Source: Variovorax sp. DXTD-1 (GTDB lineage: Bacteria; Pseudomonadota; Gammaproteobacteria; Burkholderiales; Burkholderiaceae_C). From it: DNA of 64,000 nt. The notes under the pieces were generated by a model that was not told the origin of the DNA, made no database searches, and saw only the letters and a program-made list of their open reading frames with translations. Of this stretch, positions 1-8,732 are shown in pieces (the first letter of the stretch is position 1; every line of letters starts with the position of its first letter). The stretch is taken from NCBI RefSeq assembly GCF_003984625.1, contig NZ_RWKH01000009.1, forward strand, positions 1 through 64,000, read 5' to 3'. The position numbers and the translations under genes were made by a program.

Positions 1-1
1 C

Positions 2-634
2 TTAGCCCGTTGCCAAGGGGCCCGCCGGCGCGGTCTTTTCGATCTTGATGGAGCCGTCCGGCCTTTCGCAGGTGCCGATCAGCAGGCCGCTCGCCAGCGC
101 ATGCTCGCGCAGCGCTTCGACTATTTCGTCGCGCCCCGGCGTGGACGAGAACGAAGGCGCGCTACCTAGCGCAAACAACTGAAAGGCGTAACGGTGCGCG
201 CCGTGCCCCGGCGGCGGGTCGGGCGGTAGCCACGCGGCCTGCAGCCCCGAGTTGCGTCCCACCTGCAGGCCGGCCGCGCCTTCGTTGTCGCGGCTCGGAA
301 TGGCGGCCTCGTCGAGCTTGCCGTCGCTCGGCCGCAGCCCCACCACGATTGCGTGCACCAGCGGATTCGGGGTCGGCGAGTCGGCATCCTCCACCACCAG
401 CACCAACGAAGTGGTTTCCGCGGGCAGTTGGGCCCACTGAAGCGGCGGCGACAAGCCTTCGCCATCGGCCGTATAGCGCAGGGGCAGCGGCCCACGGTCC
501 ACGAATGCGACGCTGGTCAGGGCGATGGACGCCATTCCCTGCCGCATTCCGAGCGTATTGAAAACGATCTTGTCCAGGCCGGCACGCACGCCGTGCAGCG
601 CGTGGCCAATGACTTCAGGCAATTTTTCGAGCAT
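2..634 (-). CDS. YbhB/YbcL (PEBP-like) family protein
   Basis: A 210-residue protein of the phosphatidylethanolamine-binding/Raf-kinase-inhibitor-like family. The anion-pocket motif is visible as VVEDADSP at about residues 80-87, followed by PLVHAIV (the pocket His), and the second family block as PPDPPPGHGAHRYAF near 137-151. The TAA stop lies at the very edge of the window (positions 2-4), so the gene is complete. There is no signal peptide, so it is probably cytoplasmic. The cellular role of bacterial members is poorly defined; no partner gene is visible. Confidence 0.85.
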   Translation of the reverse strand: MLEKLPEVIGHALHGVRAGLDKIVFNTLGMRQGMASIALTSVAFVDRGPLPLRYTADGEGLSPPLQWAQLPAETTSLVLVVEDADSPTPNPLVHAIVVGLRPSDGKLDEAAIPSRDNEGAAGLQVGRNSGLQAAWLPPDPPPGHGAHRYAFQLFALGSAPSFSSTPGRDEIVEALREHALASGLLIGTCERPDGSIKIEKTAPAGPLATG

Positions 635-843
635 GGCTTCGGTATAGCCCCGTGCGGCAGTTCACTCTGTAGGACGCCGCTGCATGCAAGAGATGGCGGT
701 AGACCGCGCCAAATTTCTCGAACGCAAATTCGATGTATTTCCTGGCCCGTGGATCCGGTTTTGCTCCGCTATCATGATCGTTGCCTGAATCAACGGGCAA
801 TGCTTTCCCGCTTCTTCCAATTCACCGCCAAAGGAACTTCTTC

Positions 844-1092
844 ATGAGCATCGTCTGGACTATTCTGATCGGGTTCATCGTGGGTCTGGTTGCGCGGGCC
901 GTCAAGCCGGGCGACGATTCCGCCGGCTTCATCGTGACCACGCTGATCGGCGTTGCGGGTTCATTGATCGTGACCTATGTCGGCCAGGCCATGGGCTGGT
1001 ACACCGCGGGCCAGGGCGCCGGTTTCATCGCGTCGGTGCTCGGCGCGATCGTGCTGCTCGTTCTTTACGGCCTGATCAAGCGCAAGAGCTGA
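844..1092 (+). CDS. GlsB/YeaQ/YmgE-family stress membrane protein
   Basis: An 82-residue, almost wholly hydrophobic protein with three predicted membrane segments (about residues 3-18, 27-48 and 58-77) separated by short Gly-rich turns. Size and the G-F-I-V-G pattern near the N-terminus are typical of the transglycosylase-associated (GlsB/YeaQ/YmgE) family, often induced by stress. The ATG at 844 was chosen because it begins the first membrane helix and follows AAGGAACTTC; an upstream in-frame start at 781 would add an unsupported leader. Biochemical function of the family is not settled. Confidence 0.85.
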   Translation: MSIVWTILIGFIVGLVARAVKPGDDSAGFIVTTLIGVAGSLIVTYVGQAMGWYTAGQGAGFIASVLGAIVLLVLYGLIKRKS

Positions 1093-1111
1093 TTCCGGGG
1101 GCTGCGGACTG

Positions 1112-1444
1112 ATGCCGCGCAAACCACGCGCCAAGCATCATGTCTACGTGGTCGAGCTCGACGACCGCGTATGGAACCATGGCCGCTTCAGGCGGGCCAA
1201 CCCCGACTATCAACTCGGCAAGCCTTTCGTCTATGTCGGAATGACCGGGCTCGACCCCGACATTCGCTTCGACAAGCACAAGGCCGGCATCCAGGCGAAC
1301 ACCTTCGTGCAGGAGTTCGGCCTGCGGCTGCTGCCAGCCCTCTATGAGCGCTACAACCCGATGAGCTACGAGGACGCGCGGTCGATGGAGGTCGAACTCG
1401 GCATCCGGCTGCGCGCGAACGGCTACGGCGTCTGGCAGGCCTGA
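1112..1444 (+). CDS. GIY-YIG-like small protein
   Basis: A 110-residue basic protein. The core resembles the GIY-YIG nuclease fold: HVYVVELD (residues 10-17) takes the place of the GIY strand, FVYVGMTG (about 39-46) is the YIG strand, and RFDKHKAG (about 53-60) carries an Arg and His in the position of catalytic residues. Tyr and Glu residues near the C-terminus (SMEVELG) could supply the metal-binding Glu. It lies 19 bp after the stress-protein gene on the same strand, so may be co-transcribed. Nuclease activity is an inference from fold motifs only. Confidence 0.6.
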   Translation: MPRKPRAKHHVYVVELDDRVWNHGRFRRANPDYQLGKPFVYVGMTGLDPDIRFDKHKAGIQANTFVQEFGLRLLPALYERYNPMSYEDARSMEVELGIRLRANGYGVWQA

Positions 1445-1485
1445 GGCCGGCGCCCTCTTTCAACGCCCTTTCTGGCGCTGCAGAC

Positions 1486-2160
1486 TCAGGCGTAAGTGAT
1501 CCAGCCCTCGTAGGCCGGGGCATCCAGGTGCGGCAGGGTGTTGTACGTCACAAGCATGTGGCGCTTGGGCGTAAAGGCGAACTCCGTCACCGCCGTATTG
1601 CGAATGCGCAAGTTGAGCTCGATCGTCGTTTCCGGGTTCGTGCCAAGCACATGCCCGACCGCCGTGCTGATCGGTCCACCGCTCGACACCACCAGCACCT
1701 TGGCACCATGGTGGCGGTCGCGCACATGGTCGAGCGCCGTGGTCACGCCCGCCAGAAAGTCCACATAGCTCGGCATGCCGGCAGGCTGGGTCTTGCCTTG
1801 CATCCAAGCGCCCAACCCGCTGCGCAAGAGGCGGAAATGGTGGCGGTACATCTCGGGCGAATCGGGCTTTTCGAGCTTGCCTTCGTGAATGGTGGCAATG
1901 ACAGCCTCGCTGTCGTACTCGTTGAGCCCGGGCCATGGCAGCACGTCGTCGCGCGCGAGGCCGAGCCCCTGTGCAATGCCCTCCCAGGTCTGCCGATGCC
2001 GCTTCAAGGTGCCCGTGATCACCGCATCGAAGTGCATGCCGCGCTCGCGCCAGTATTCACCCAGCCGCACGGACTGCCTGTGTCCGAGCTCGCTCAGGTT
2101 GTCGTAGTCGGCAGCGCCGAAACTGGCCTGCCCGTGGCGCACAAGGTAGAGGGTTCCCAT
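1486..2160 (-). CDS. Histidine phosphatase family protein
   Basis: A 224-residue member of the phosphoglycerate-mutase/acid-phosphatase superfamily. The catalytic RHG motif is at residues 8-10 (YLVRHGQASFG) and the second catalytic His fits in VVSSGGPISTAV, where the usual SHG/GHG triplet reads SGG, a variant seen in some broad-specificity members. The substrate cannot be told from sequence. It follows ppiD on the same strand after a 60-bp gap. Confidence 0.8.
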   Translation of the reverse strand: MGTLYLVRHGQASFGAADYDNLSELGHRQSVRLGEYWRERGMHFDAVITGTLKRHRQTWEGIAQGLGLARDDVLPWPGLNEYDSEAVIATIHEGKLEKPDSPEMYRHHFRLLRSGLGAWMQGKTQPAGMPSYVDFLAGVTTALDHVRDRHHGAKVLVVSSGGPISTAVGHVLGTNPETTIELNLRIRNTAVTEFAFTPKRHMLVTYNTLPHLDAPAYEGWITYA

Positions 2161-2220
2161 GCACGCGATTCTGGCGACAAGCGCAGTGCGCGCTTGTCCC
2201 TCGTGCGACGGAACGCCGGG

Positions 2221-4131
2221 TCAGCGTGCCACCGGCAGCGTGTCAGCCGGCTTCGGCACAAGGATCTCGACCTTGAAGCGTTCCTTCAGCATGTTGTAGT
2301 ACGCAACATCTTCCGCAGCGGCTACGGATTGGCCGACCTGCGCGTTCTCTTGCTGCGCCTGTTCAGGGGCAGAAGGCGTCCGCGGAACGACCTTGGTCAC
2401 GCGAACCACCGCATAGCCCTGGGTGCCCAGGTCGACACCCACGAGCGCCGGCAGCTTGGACGCATCGGCACGCAGCGCCGCATCGATGATCGCCAGGGGC
2501 TGGCTCTGCGATTCACGGCGCGAAACAGTGACCGGTGCACCAAAGTTTGCGCCGTCGGCCTTGGTGGTCCAGGCAGCAAGCTTGGCTTCGCCTTCGATCT
2601 TTGCCAATACCGCGGCGCGTTCGGTGACGAGTTGCGCGCGGATCTTGTCCTTCACTTCGGCCAACGGAATGGGACGCGCCGGCGAGTACTGCGTCACGCG
2701 GCCAGATGCGAGCTGGTTGGAACCGACTTCGATGGCTTCGGTGTTCTGCTTGCGGTCGAGCGAATCGGGCGCAAACAACGCGCTCAGGAAGTTGCGGCTC
2801 GCCAGCGCGCCTGTGGCGCCCGGTGCGGGCGTGCGCGCCACATTGGTGGCGGTCTGGATCGTGAGCTTCAGCTTTTCCGCCGCGGGCTTGAGACTGTCGG
2901 GCTGCTGGTACACCGCGTCGGTGAAGGCTTCCGCGGCCTTTGCGAACTCCTGCGTTGCCTGTTGCGCGCGAACGTCGCTCTCGATGGTGGCGCGCACCTG
3001 CTCGAACGGAGGCACCACGGCCGGCTTGATGTCGGTCAGCCGGATGATGTGATAGCCGAACTCGGTTTCGATCACGTCGCTGATGTCGCCCTTCTTGAGC
3101 GCGAACATCGCGTCGTCGAAAGGCTTGACCATTGCGCCGCGGGTCACGAAGTCGAGGTCGCCGCCCTTCTCGGCGGAACCGGGATCTTGCGAATTCTTGC
3201 GCGCCACATCGGCAAAGGTGGCAGGTGCCTTCTTCACTTCGGCCAGCAGCTGCTCCGCCTTTGCCTTGGCTTTTTCGCGGTCGGCCGCCGACGCACTCGC
3301 CGGTGCGGTAATCAGGATGTGGCTCGCGCGGCGCTCTTCCTTCGTGCCGAAGCGCGCCTTGTTCTGTTCGTAGTAGGTCTTGAGGTCGGCCTCGTTCACC
3401 GAGACGTTCTTCTTGGCTGCCTCGAGGTCGAGCACCAGGTACTCGATGCTGGCCTGCTCGGGCGCCTGGAACTGGGCCGTGTGGTCCTTGTAGTAGGTCT
3501 CGATGTCGGCGTCGCTGATCGTCACCTTCGATGCGAAGCTATCGGGAGTGAAGCGCGCGACCTGAATCTCTCGGCTGTCATAGAAAGCGTTGATGGTGGC
3601 GGCAGCCAGCGCGGGCGGCGTGAACGCCGTGCCCGAAATGCCCAGCAGCACCTGCTGCGTTGCGAGGTCGGCACGCATCGAGGCCTCGTACTGCTCCGGC
3701 GTGCGGCCGGTCACGCGCTGGAAGGTCTCGCGATCGAACTTGCCATCCGGCGTGCGGAATGCGGCAAGGCCCGAGTCCTGCGCGAAGATGCGGGTCAGCC
3801 GCTCTTCGGACACCGTCATGTTCGACTTGGCAGCAGCGGCTGCCAGCACGCGGTCGCGCACCAGCCGCTCCAGCGTGGCATAGCGCATTGCATCGGAATC
3901 GAGCAGCGTCGGGTCGACGTTCGGCGACTGCTGCCGGATGCGGTCGACTTCATTGCGGTGCTGCGCGTCCCATTCGGAACGGGTGATGTTGTTGCCATCG
4001 ACGCGCGCAACCTTTTCCTCGTTGCCGGAGCCCTGGTAGCGGTCCACACCGAAGAGGACGAACGAGGGAATGATCAGCAAGAACAAGAAAATCATGACGA
4101 TCTTGTTGTACTTGCGGAAGAAATCAAACAT
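2221..4131 (-). CDS. ppiD: Peptidyl-prolyl isomerase PpiD (membrane-anchored periplasmic chaperone)
   Basis: A 636-residue inner-membrane-anchored folding factor for proteins leaving the Sec translocon. The start at 4131 gives MFDFFRKYNKIVMIFLFLL, the classic PpiD signal anchor (TM about residues 12-31); an in-frame start at 4200 would place 23 extra residues before it, running into the tRNA trailer. A SurA-N-like chaperone segment covers about 35-170, and a parvulin domain about 270-365 (RRASHILI, GGDLDFVTRGAMVKPF, EFGYHIIRL). The gene follows hupB and tRNA-Val, the order known for hupB-ppiD in other proteobacteria. Length is close to that of E. coli PpiD (623). Confidence 0.93.
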   Translation of the reverse strand: MFDFFRKYNKIVMIFLFLLIIPSFVLFGVDRYQGSGNEEKVARVDGNNITRSEWDAQHRNEVDRIRQQSPNVDPTLLDSDAMRYATLERLVRDRVLAAAAAKSNMTVSEERLTRIFAQDSGLAAFRTPDGKFDRETFQRVTGRTPEQYEASMRADLATQQVLLGISGTAFTPPALAAATINAFYDSREIQVARFTPDSFASKVTISDADIETYYKDHTAQFQAPEQASIEYLVLDLEAAKKNVSVNEADLKTYYEQNKARFGTKEERRASHILITAPASASAADREKAKAKAEQLLAEVKKAPATFADVARKNSQDPGSAEKGGDLDFVTRGAMVKPFDDAMFALKKGDISDVIETEFGYHIIRLTDIKPAVVPPFEQVRATIESDVRAQQATQEFAKAAEAFTDAVYQQPDSLKPAAEKLKLTIQTATNVARTPAPGATGALASRNFLSALFAPDSLDRKQNTEAIEVGSNQLASGRVTQYSPARPIPLAEVKDKIRAQLVTERAAVLAKIEGEAKLAAWTTKADGANFGAPVTVSRRESQSQPLAIIDAALRADASKLPALVGVDLGTQGYAVVRVTKVVPRTPSAPEQAQQENAQVGQSVAAAEDVAYYNMLKERFKVEILVPKPADTLPVAR

Positions 4132-4206
4132 GCTTGAACACTCTCTTGCGACGGATGTCGAACGGCAATAAAAAAGGCGAACCTGTGTTCGCCTTTGCAT
4201 CGGTGG

Positions 4207-4282
4207 TGGTGGGTGCTGAGGGGCTCGAACCCCCGACCTACGCCTTGTAAGGGCGCCGCTCTACCAACTGAGCTAAGCACCC
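4207..4282 (-). tRNA. tRNA-Val (anticodon UAC)
   Basis: A 76-nt cloverleaf including an encoded 3' CCA (4207-4209). Acceptor stem GGGTGCT (4282-4276) pairs with AGCACCC (4217-4211), discriminator A at 4210. The anticodon stem GCGCC/GGCGT encloses loop CTTACAA with anticodon TAC, and the T-loop reads TTCGAGC. The tRNA sits between hupB and ppiD with no terminator visible on either side, so processing from a hupB-ppiD transcript is likely. Confidence 0.97.
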
Positions 4283-4309
4283 CACCGGGAAACTCTCCGA
4301 GTCTACGTC

Positions 4310-4582
4310 TTAGTTGAGCGCGTCTTTCAGCGCCTTGCCCGGACGGAACTTCGGAATCTTGGCGGCCTTGATTTTAATCGCGTCGCCGGTCCGGGGATTG
4401 CGGCCGGTGCGAGCAGCCCGCTTGCCCACTGCGAAAGTGCCAAAACCGACCAGCGACACGGAGCCGCCTTTTTTGAGCGTGGTACGAATGGCGCCGATGG
4501 TGGATTCGAGCGCGCGCGTGGCGGCTGCCTTGGAAATATCGGCGTTTTTTGCGATGTGCTCAATCAGTTCGGTCTTGTTCAC
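4310..4582 (-). CDS. hupB: DNA-binding protein HU-beta
   Basis: A 90-residue HU/IHF-family nucleoid protein. It begins [18 protein letters not shown] and carries the HU signature [21 protein letters not shown] at about residues 46-66, including the minor-groove-contacting RNPRTG arm and its proline, then ends in the typical amphipathic helix ([12 protein letters not shown]). HU compacts and bends DNA without strict sequence specificity. A good sigma-70 promoter lies about 120 bp upstream (4702-4730). tRNA-Val and ppiD follow on the same strand; lon, often upstream of hupB, is not present here. Confidence 0.96.
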   Translation of the reverse strand: MNKTELIEHIAKNADISKAAATRALESTIGAIRTTLKKGGSVSLVGFGTFAVGKRAARTGRNPRTGDAIKIKAAKIPKFRPGKALKDALN

Positions 4583-4794
4583 AAGGGCCCCTTGTCGAGA
4601 AATAAAGTTGGTCGGCTTTCGTCAGTGCGACCTGGCCGCGAAATGACGCGGCGCAAGAAGTGTGGCAGGACTGACGCCTCGGCAGCGCGCTGCCAGCGAG
4701 GATTACAACCACTGGTCTGCAGGGTGTCAATACGACACGAGGCCATGCAGAACAGCGGAGCGCGCGATTTTAGGGGCGTTTCGTGAACTCTATT
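4583..4794. other. Intergenic region between dehydrogenase gene and hupB
   Basis: 212 bp. Contains the hupB promoter (4702-4730) on the minus strand, and no credible coding sequence. A GTGTC/GACAC inverted pair overlaps the -35. Confidence 0.6.
4702..4730 (-). promoter_or_regulatory. Predicted sigma-70 promoter of hupB
   Basis: Read on the minus strand: a perfect -35 TTGACA (4730-4725), a 17-bp spacer, then -10 TGTAAT (4707-4702, five of six consensus bases). It lies about 120 bp before the hupB start codon, in the 212-bp gap between the dehydrogenase gene and hupB. It would also drive tRNA-Val and ppiD if they are co-transcribed. Confidence 0.7.
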
Positions 4795-5880
4795 TCAAAG
4801 CGCTTCGGCAATTGCCTTGCCCAGGTCGCTGGTGCTCGCATTGCCGCCGATGTCGGGCGTGCGCGGTGCTCCGCTTTGGGGCGCGAGCACCTTTTCGATG
4901 GTGGCAAGAATCGCGTCATGCGCCTTCTTGTGCCCCAGGAACTCGAGCATCATCGCGCCGCACCAGATCTGCCCGATGGGGTTGGCAATGCCCTTGCCCG
5001 CGATGTCGGGCGCCGAACCGTGCACCGGTTCGAACAGCGAAGGCGTGGTGCGGTCGGGGTTGAGATTGGCGCTCGGCGCAATGCCGATGGTGCCGGTGCA
5101 TGCCGGGCCCAGGTCGGACAGGATGTCGCCGAACAGGTTGCTGGCCACCACCACGTCGAAGAAGTCGGGCCGCTGCACGAAGTGCGCGGTGAGGATGTCG
5201 ATGTGGAACTTGTCGAGCTTCACGCCCGGGTAGTTCTTCGCCATTTCGGCCACGCGCTCGTCCCAGTAGGGCATGGTGATCGAGATGCCGTTCGACTTGG
5301 TAGCGCTTGTCAGATGCTTCTTCGGACGCGATTGCGCAAGCTCGAAGGCGAACTTGAGCACACGGTCCACGCCCACGCGCGACATCACCGTTTCCTGCAC
5401 CACGATTTCGCGCGGCGTGCCTTCGTACATGCGCCCACCGATGCTGGAGTATTCGCCCTCGGTGTTCTCGCGCACGATGTACATGTCGATTTCGCCAGGC
5501 TCGCGCGGCGTGCCGTCGCGGCGCACCACGGGAGCCGTGATGCCGGGCATCAGCCGTGCGGGGCGCAGGTTGATGTACTGGTCGAACTCGCGGCGGAACA
5601 GCAGCAGCGAACCCCACAGCGACACGTGGTCGGCAATCTTCTCGGGCCAGCCCACCGCGCCGAAGTAGATCGCATCGTGGCCGCCGATCTGGTCTTTCCA
5701 GTTGTCGGGCAGCATCTTGCCGTGCTTCTCGCAGTAGTCCCAGCTAGAGAAATCGAAGTGGTCGAACTTCAGGTCGATGCCGAACTTCCGCGCCGCGGCA
5801 TCGACCACGCGCAGGCCTTCGGGCATGGTTTCCTTGCCGATGCCGTCGCCGGCGATGACTGCGATTCTGTGGGTGGTCAT
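4795..5880 (-). CDS. Tartrate dehydrogenase/decarboxylase or D-malate dehydrogenase
   Basis: A 361-residue NAD-dependent beta-decarboxylating dehydrogenase of the isopropylmalate/isocitrate family, subgroup TtuC/DmlA. Hallmarks are GDGIGKE at 11-17, SLWGSLLLFRREFDQYINLR around 89-107 and YIVRENTEGEYSS. The metal/substrate block is NLFGDILSDLGPA and the NAD block is PVHGSAPDIAGKGIANP. These blocks match E. coli DmlA nearly residue for residue from memory, whereas LeuB differs in the substrate loop. It likely converts tartrate or D-malate to oxaloglycolate/glycerate or pyruvate. Its start codon overlaps the stop of the upstream hydrolase gene (ATGA), so the two are translationally coupled. Confidence 0.85.
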   Translation of the reverse strand: MTTHRIAVIAGDGIGKETMPEGLRVVDAAARKFGIDLKFDHFDFSSWDYCEKHGKMLPDNWKDQIGGHDAIYFGAVGWPEKIADHVSLWGSLLLFRREFDQYINLRPARLMPGITAPVVRRDGTPREPGEIDMYIVRENTEGEYSSIGGRMYEGTPREIVVQETVMSRVGVDRVLKFAFELAQSRPKKHLTSATKSNGISITMPYWDERVAEMAKNYPGVKLDKFHIDILTAHFVQRPDFFDVVVASNLFGDILSDLGPACTGTIGIAPSANLNPDRTTPSLFEPVHGSAPDIAGKGIANPIGQIWCGAMMLEFLGHKKAHDAILATIEKVLAPQSGAPRTPDIGGNASTSDLGKAIAEAL

Positions 5881-6791
5881 GGTCTGGTTCCTTCTTGCTG
5901 GAGAGGGGGTGTAAAGAACTGGAGTGCCTCGGCGAGCACCTCGCCGGGAGCTTCTTCCGGAACATAGTGGCCGCACGGCAAGGCGCGCCCTGAAACCTGC
6001 CGGGCGCATTCGCGCCAGAGCGCCAGTACATCGAAGCACCGGCCTACCGCGCCATGTTCGCCCCAAAGCACGCGCAGGGGCTGCACAAGCCGGCGGCCGG
6101 CGTCGATGTCGGAGCGGTCATGCACCAGGTCGACGGTGGCGGAGGCCCGGTAGTCGCCACAGATGGATTCGGCCGTGCCCGCGATTGCGGCGCAGCGCTC
6201 ATACTCGGCCAGCACCTCGGGCGCGAAGGGCGCGAGCCCCGCGTGGCGCCCGCCCATCACGCTGCGCACGTAGCGCACAGGGTCCGAAGCAATCAACGCC
6301 TCGGGCAAAGGCGGCGGCTGGATCAGGAAGAACCAGTGCCAGTAAGCGCGGGCAAACGCTTCGGTGGTGTTCTCGTACATCGAGAGCGTGGGCGCGATGT
6401 CCAGCAGCATCATGCGGTCGACCGCGGCGGCATGGTCCGCCGCCAGCCGATGCGCCACGCGCGCGCCGCGGTCATGCGCGAGCACGCCGAAGCGTTCGAA
6501 GCCATGGTGGCGCATGGCGGCAAGCGCATCGAGCGCCATCTCGCGCTTGCTGTAGGCCACGTGATCGGCATCGTCCGCGGGGCGGCCCGAGTCGCCGTAG
6601 CCGCGCAGGTCCACCGCCACCACCGTGAACCGCTCGGCAAGCGCCGGCGCCACGCGATGCCAGATGAGGTGCGTTTGCGGATGACCATGCAGCAGCAGCA
6701 ACGGAGCGCCGCGGCCGCCGATGCGGCCATGCACGCGCACGCCGTCGCGTTCGATGTCGAATTCAGGAAAGTCGAAAAAGGAAGCAGTCAC
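5877..6791 (-). CDS. Alpha/beta hydrolase, fluoroacetate-dehalogenase-like
   Basis: A 304-residue alpha/beta-fold hydrolase. The oxyanion loop is LLLLHGHPQTHLIWHRV; the nucleophile elbow is AHDRGARVAHR, with Asp as nucleophile, as in haloacetate dehalogenases and epoxide hydrolases rather than Ser. The catalytic His is in LPCGHYVPEEAP near the end. The blocks RGYGDSGRP and CGDYRASATVDLVHD match the fluoroacetate dehalogenase subfamily. The GTG at 6791 is the preferred start (VTASFFDFPEF); an ATG at 6833 adds unlikely residues. Dehalogenation has not been shown; hydrolysis of another 2-substituted acid or ester is possible. It is coupled by ATGA overlap to the dehydrogenase. Confidence 0.75.
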   Translation of the reverse strand: MTASFFDFPEFDIERDGVRVHGRIGGRGAPLLLLHGHPQTHLIWHRVAPALAERFTVVAVDLRGYGDSGRPADDADHVAYSKREMALDALAAMRHHGFERFGVLAHDRGARVAHRLAADHAAAVDRMMLLDIAPTLSMYENTTEAFARAYWHWFFLIQPPPLPEALIASDPVRYVRSVMGGRHAGLAPFAPEVLAEYERCAAIAGTAESICGDYRASATVDLVHDRSDIDAGRRLVQPLRVLWGEHGAVGRCFDVLALWRECARQVSGRALPCGHYVPEEAPGEVLAEALQFFTPPLQQEGTRP

Positions 6792-6861
6792 GCAGCCATT
6801 GTGCGTTGCGCTCCGCCCGCCATCAAGCAACAATCAGCCAATTCATACTTTCCAATTTTGC

Positions 6862-7824
6862 ATGAATCCATTGTCGATGGACCGGGGCGATCTGGAGCTG
6901 GTGCTGGCCATTCGCGACCAGGGCAGCCTGGCGGGCGCGTCCGCCTCGCTGGGCGTGGTGCCTTCGGTGGTGACCAAGCGGCTCGGCGCGCTCGAGGCGC
7001 GGCTGGGCCAGCGGCTGTTCGAACGCACCACGCGCCGGCTCAGCGTCACGGCCGAGGGCGAGGCTGTCTGCCTGCATGCCAGGGCGCTGCTCGAGGGTTT
7101 TGCGGCACTCGAAAGCGAACTCGGCGAACGACAGAACGCGCTGGTCGGCACGATACGGCTCGCCGCCACCTTCGGCTTCGGCCGGCGCTGGCTCGGCCCT
7201 GCGCTGGCAGCGTTTCAGTCACGGCACCCTGGGCTGCAGATCGAACTGCTGCTGACCGAGCGGCTCCCGGACCTCGGGGCCGAAGGGTACGACGGTGCGC
7301 TGTGGCTCTGGGCCGTGCAGCAGCGCCGTGCGGCCGACTGGGTCACGCGCCGCATCGCGCGCAACCAGCGCGTGCTTGCCGCTTCTCCTTCATATATAGA
7401 GCGGCGCGGCCTGCCGGCCACGGTCGATGCCCTGGGCACGCACGACTGCCTCGTGGCGCGCGAAAACGGCGAGGTCAACCAGCACCAGTTCGCGCTGTGG
7501 ACGCTGCGCCACGCGCGCGACGGCAGCACGGCGCGCGTGCGCGTCCAGGGGCCGCTGACAAGCAATTCCGGAGAGATGGTGCGCGACTGGTGCCTGGCCG
7601 GCCACGGAATCATGCTGCGCAGCCTGTGGGATATTGCGCCGCAACTGGCGTCCGGCGAATTGGTGCGCGTGCTGCCCCACTACGCCATGCCCGATGCGGA
7701 CATCCACTGGATCGCCCCCTGGCGCCCCAAGACGCCGCGCCGCGTGCGCCTGCTGCTCGATCACCTGGCCGAACAGTTTCGCGGCGAGCCCTGGAAACCG
7801 GGCAAGGCCGGTTCGCCGCGCTGA
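6862..7824 (+). CDS. LysR-family transcriptional regulator
   Basis: A 320-residue LTTR with an N-terminal winged HTH (DLELVLAIRDQGSLAGASASLG ... VTKRLGALEARLGQRLFERTTRRLSVT, residues 8-65) and a LysR substrate-binding domain from about 95 to 300. Met at 6862 or the second Met at 6877 could be the start; both precede the HTH. It is divergent from the hydrolase-dehydrogenase pair (70-bp gap), so it probably controls that pair, with an organic acid as a plausible but unproven effector. Confidence 0.88.
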   Translation: MNPLSMDRGDLELVLAIRDQGSLAGASASLGVVPSVVTKRLGALEARLGQRLFERTTRRLSVTAEGEAVCLHARALLEGFAALESELGERQNALVGTIRLAATFGFGRRWLGPALAAFQSRHPGLQIELLLTERLPDLGAEGYDGALWLWAVQQRRAADWVTRRIARNQRVLAASPSYIERRGLPATVDALGTHDCLVARENGEVNQHQFALWTLRHARDGSTARVRVQGPLTSNSGEMVRDWCLAGHGIMLRSLWDIAPQLASGELVRVLPHYAMPDADIHWIAPWRPKTPRRVRLLLDHLAEQFRGEPWKPGKAGSPR

Positions 7825-7844
7825 TAAAGGAAAAAACCGTCGGG

Positions 7845-8732
7845 TCAGCGCTCGCTGCGCACCACCAGGCTCACGCCCGCCGCGGTCAGCCCGATGCCCA
7901 GCAAGGTCACCAGGGTAATCGGCTCGCGGAACAGCAGCCAGGCCATTACCGCCGTGCATGGCGGCACAAGGTACAGCAAGCTTGTGACGGCGGTGGCCGT
8001 GCCGCGCTGGATCAGCATGTAGAGCAGCGAGCTGCCGCCGAGCGACAGCACCAGCACCGACCACGCCATGGCGCCGGTCGAGTAAGCGTTCCATTCGATG
8101 CCTTGCGTTTCCATTGCCGCGAAGGGCAAGGTCACGAGCAACGCCGCCGCCATCTGCACGGCGCTCGCACTGCGAACGTCGCACGGCGCGACGAAGCGCT
8201 TTTGGTACAGCGTGCCCGCCGTGATTGAAAGGAGCGCCATGACTGCAAGCCCCATCGTCAACGCGCTCACCTCGGAACCCTGCCCGAACTTGCGCGACAC
8301 CACGAGCACCAGACCCGCAAACCCCAGGACCAGCCCCGCCCATTGGCGCTGCGAAATGCGCCCGCCGGTGAAGGAAAGCCAGATGGCGGTCAGCACCGGC
8401 TGAACGCCGACCATCAGCGCCACCAGTCCCGCGCCCATGCCCGCATGCACAGCAGCCCAAACGCCGCCCAGGTAACCCGCCTGCATCAGCACGCCCGTAG
8501 CCGCAAGGTGCCCCCACTGCGCGCGCTCCTTCGGCCAGGCAACCCGCGCCAGTGCGACCCAGATGCAAAAGCACACGAGAGAAAGCGCATAGCGCACGGC
8601 CAGGAACTTGAGCGGCGGCGCGTAGGGCATGCCATAGCGCGCGACGATGAAACCCGTGCTCCAGATCAGCACGAAGACCGCCGGCATGGCCCGCAGCCAC
8701 CCCGAGCTGCGTGCCGTGGCCGCCATCGTCAT
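7845..8732 (-). CDS. DMT-superfamily (EamA) transporter
   Basis: A 295-residue inner-membrane protein with about ten hydrophobic segments arranged as two EamA repeats; the first opens with PAVFVLIWSTGFIVARYG, the second includes SWSVLVLSLGGSSLLYMLI-type helices and ends GIGLTAAGVSLVVRSER. Members export amino acids or other metabolites. The ATG at 8732 overlaps the stop of pgsA (ATGA), so it is translationally coupled to pgsA. Substrate unknown. Confidence 0.85.
   Translation of the reverse strand: MTMAATARSSGWLRAMPAVFVLIWSTGFIVARYGMPYAPPLKFLAVRYALSLVCFCIWVALARVAWPKERAQWGHLAATGVLMQAGYLGGVWAAVHAGMGAGLVALMVGVQPVLTAIWLSFTGGRISQRQWAGLVLGFAGLVLVVSRKFGQGSEVSALTMGLAVMALLSITAGTLYQKRFVAPCDVRSASAVQMAAALLVTLPFAAMETQGIEWNAYSTGAMAWSVLVLSLGGSSLLYMLIQRGTATAVTSLLYLVPPCTAVMAWLLFREPITLVTLLGIGLTAAGVSLVVRSER

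Noticed and set aside
1528-4137. 869-codon open frame on the plus strand opposite ppiD
   Set aside because: Long antisense frames are common in high-GC DNA; the protein is low-complexity with no family features, while the ppiD frame has clear domains.
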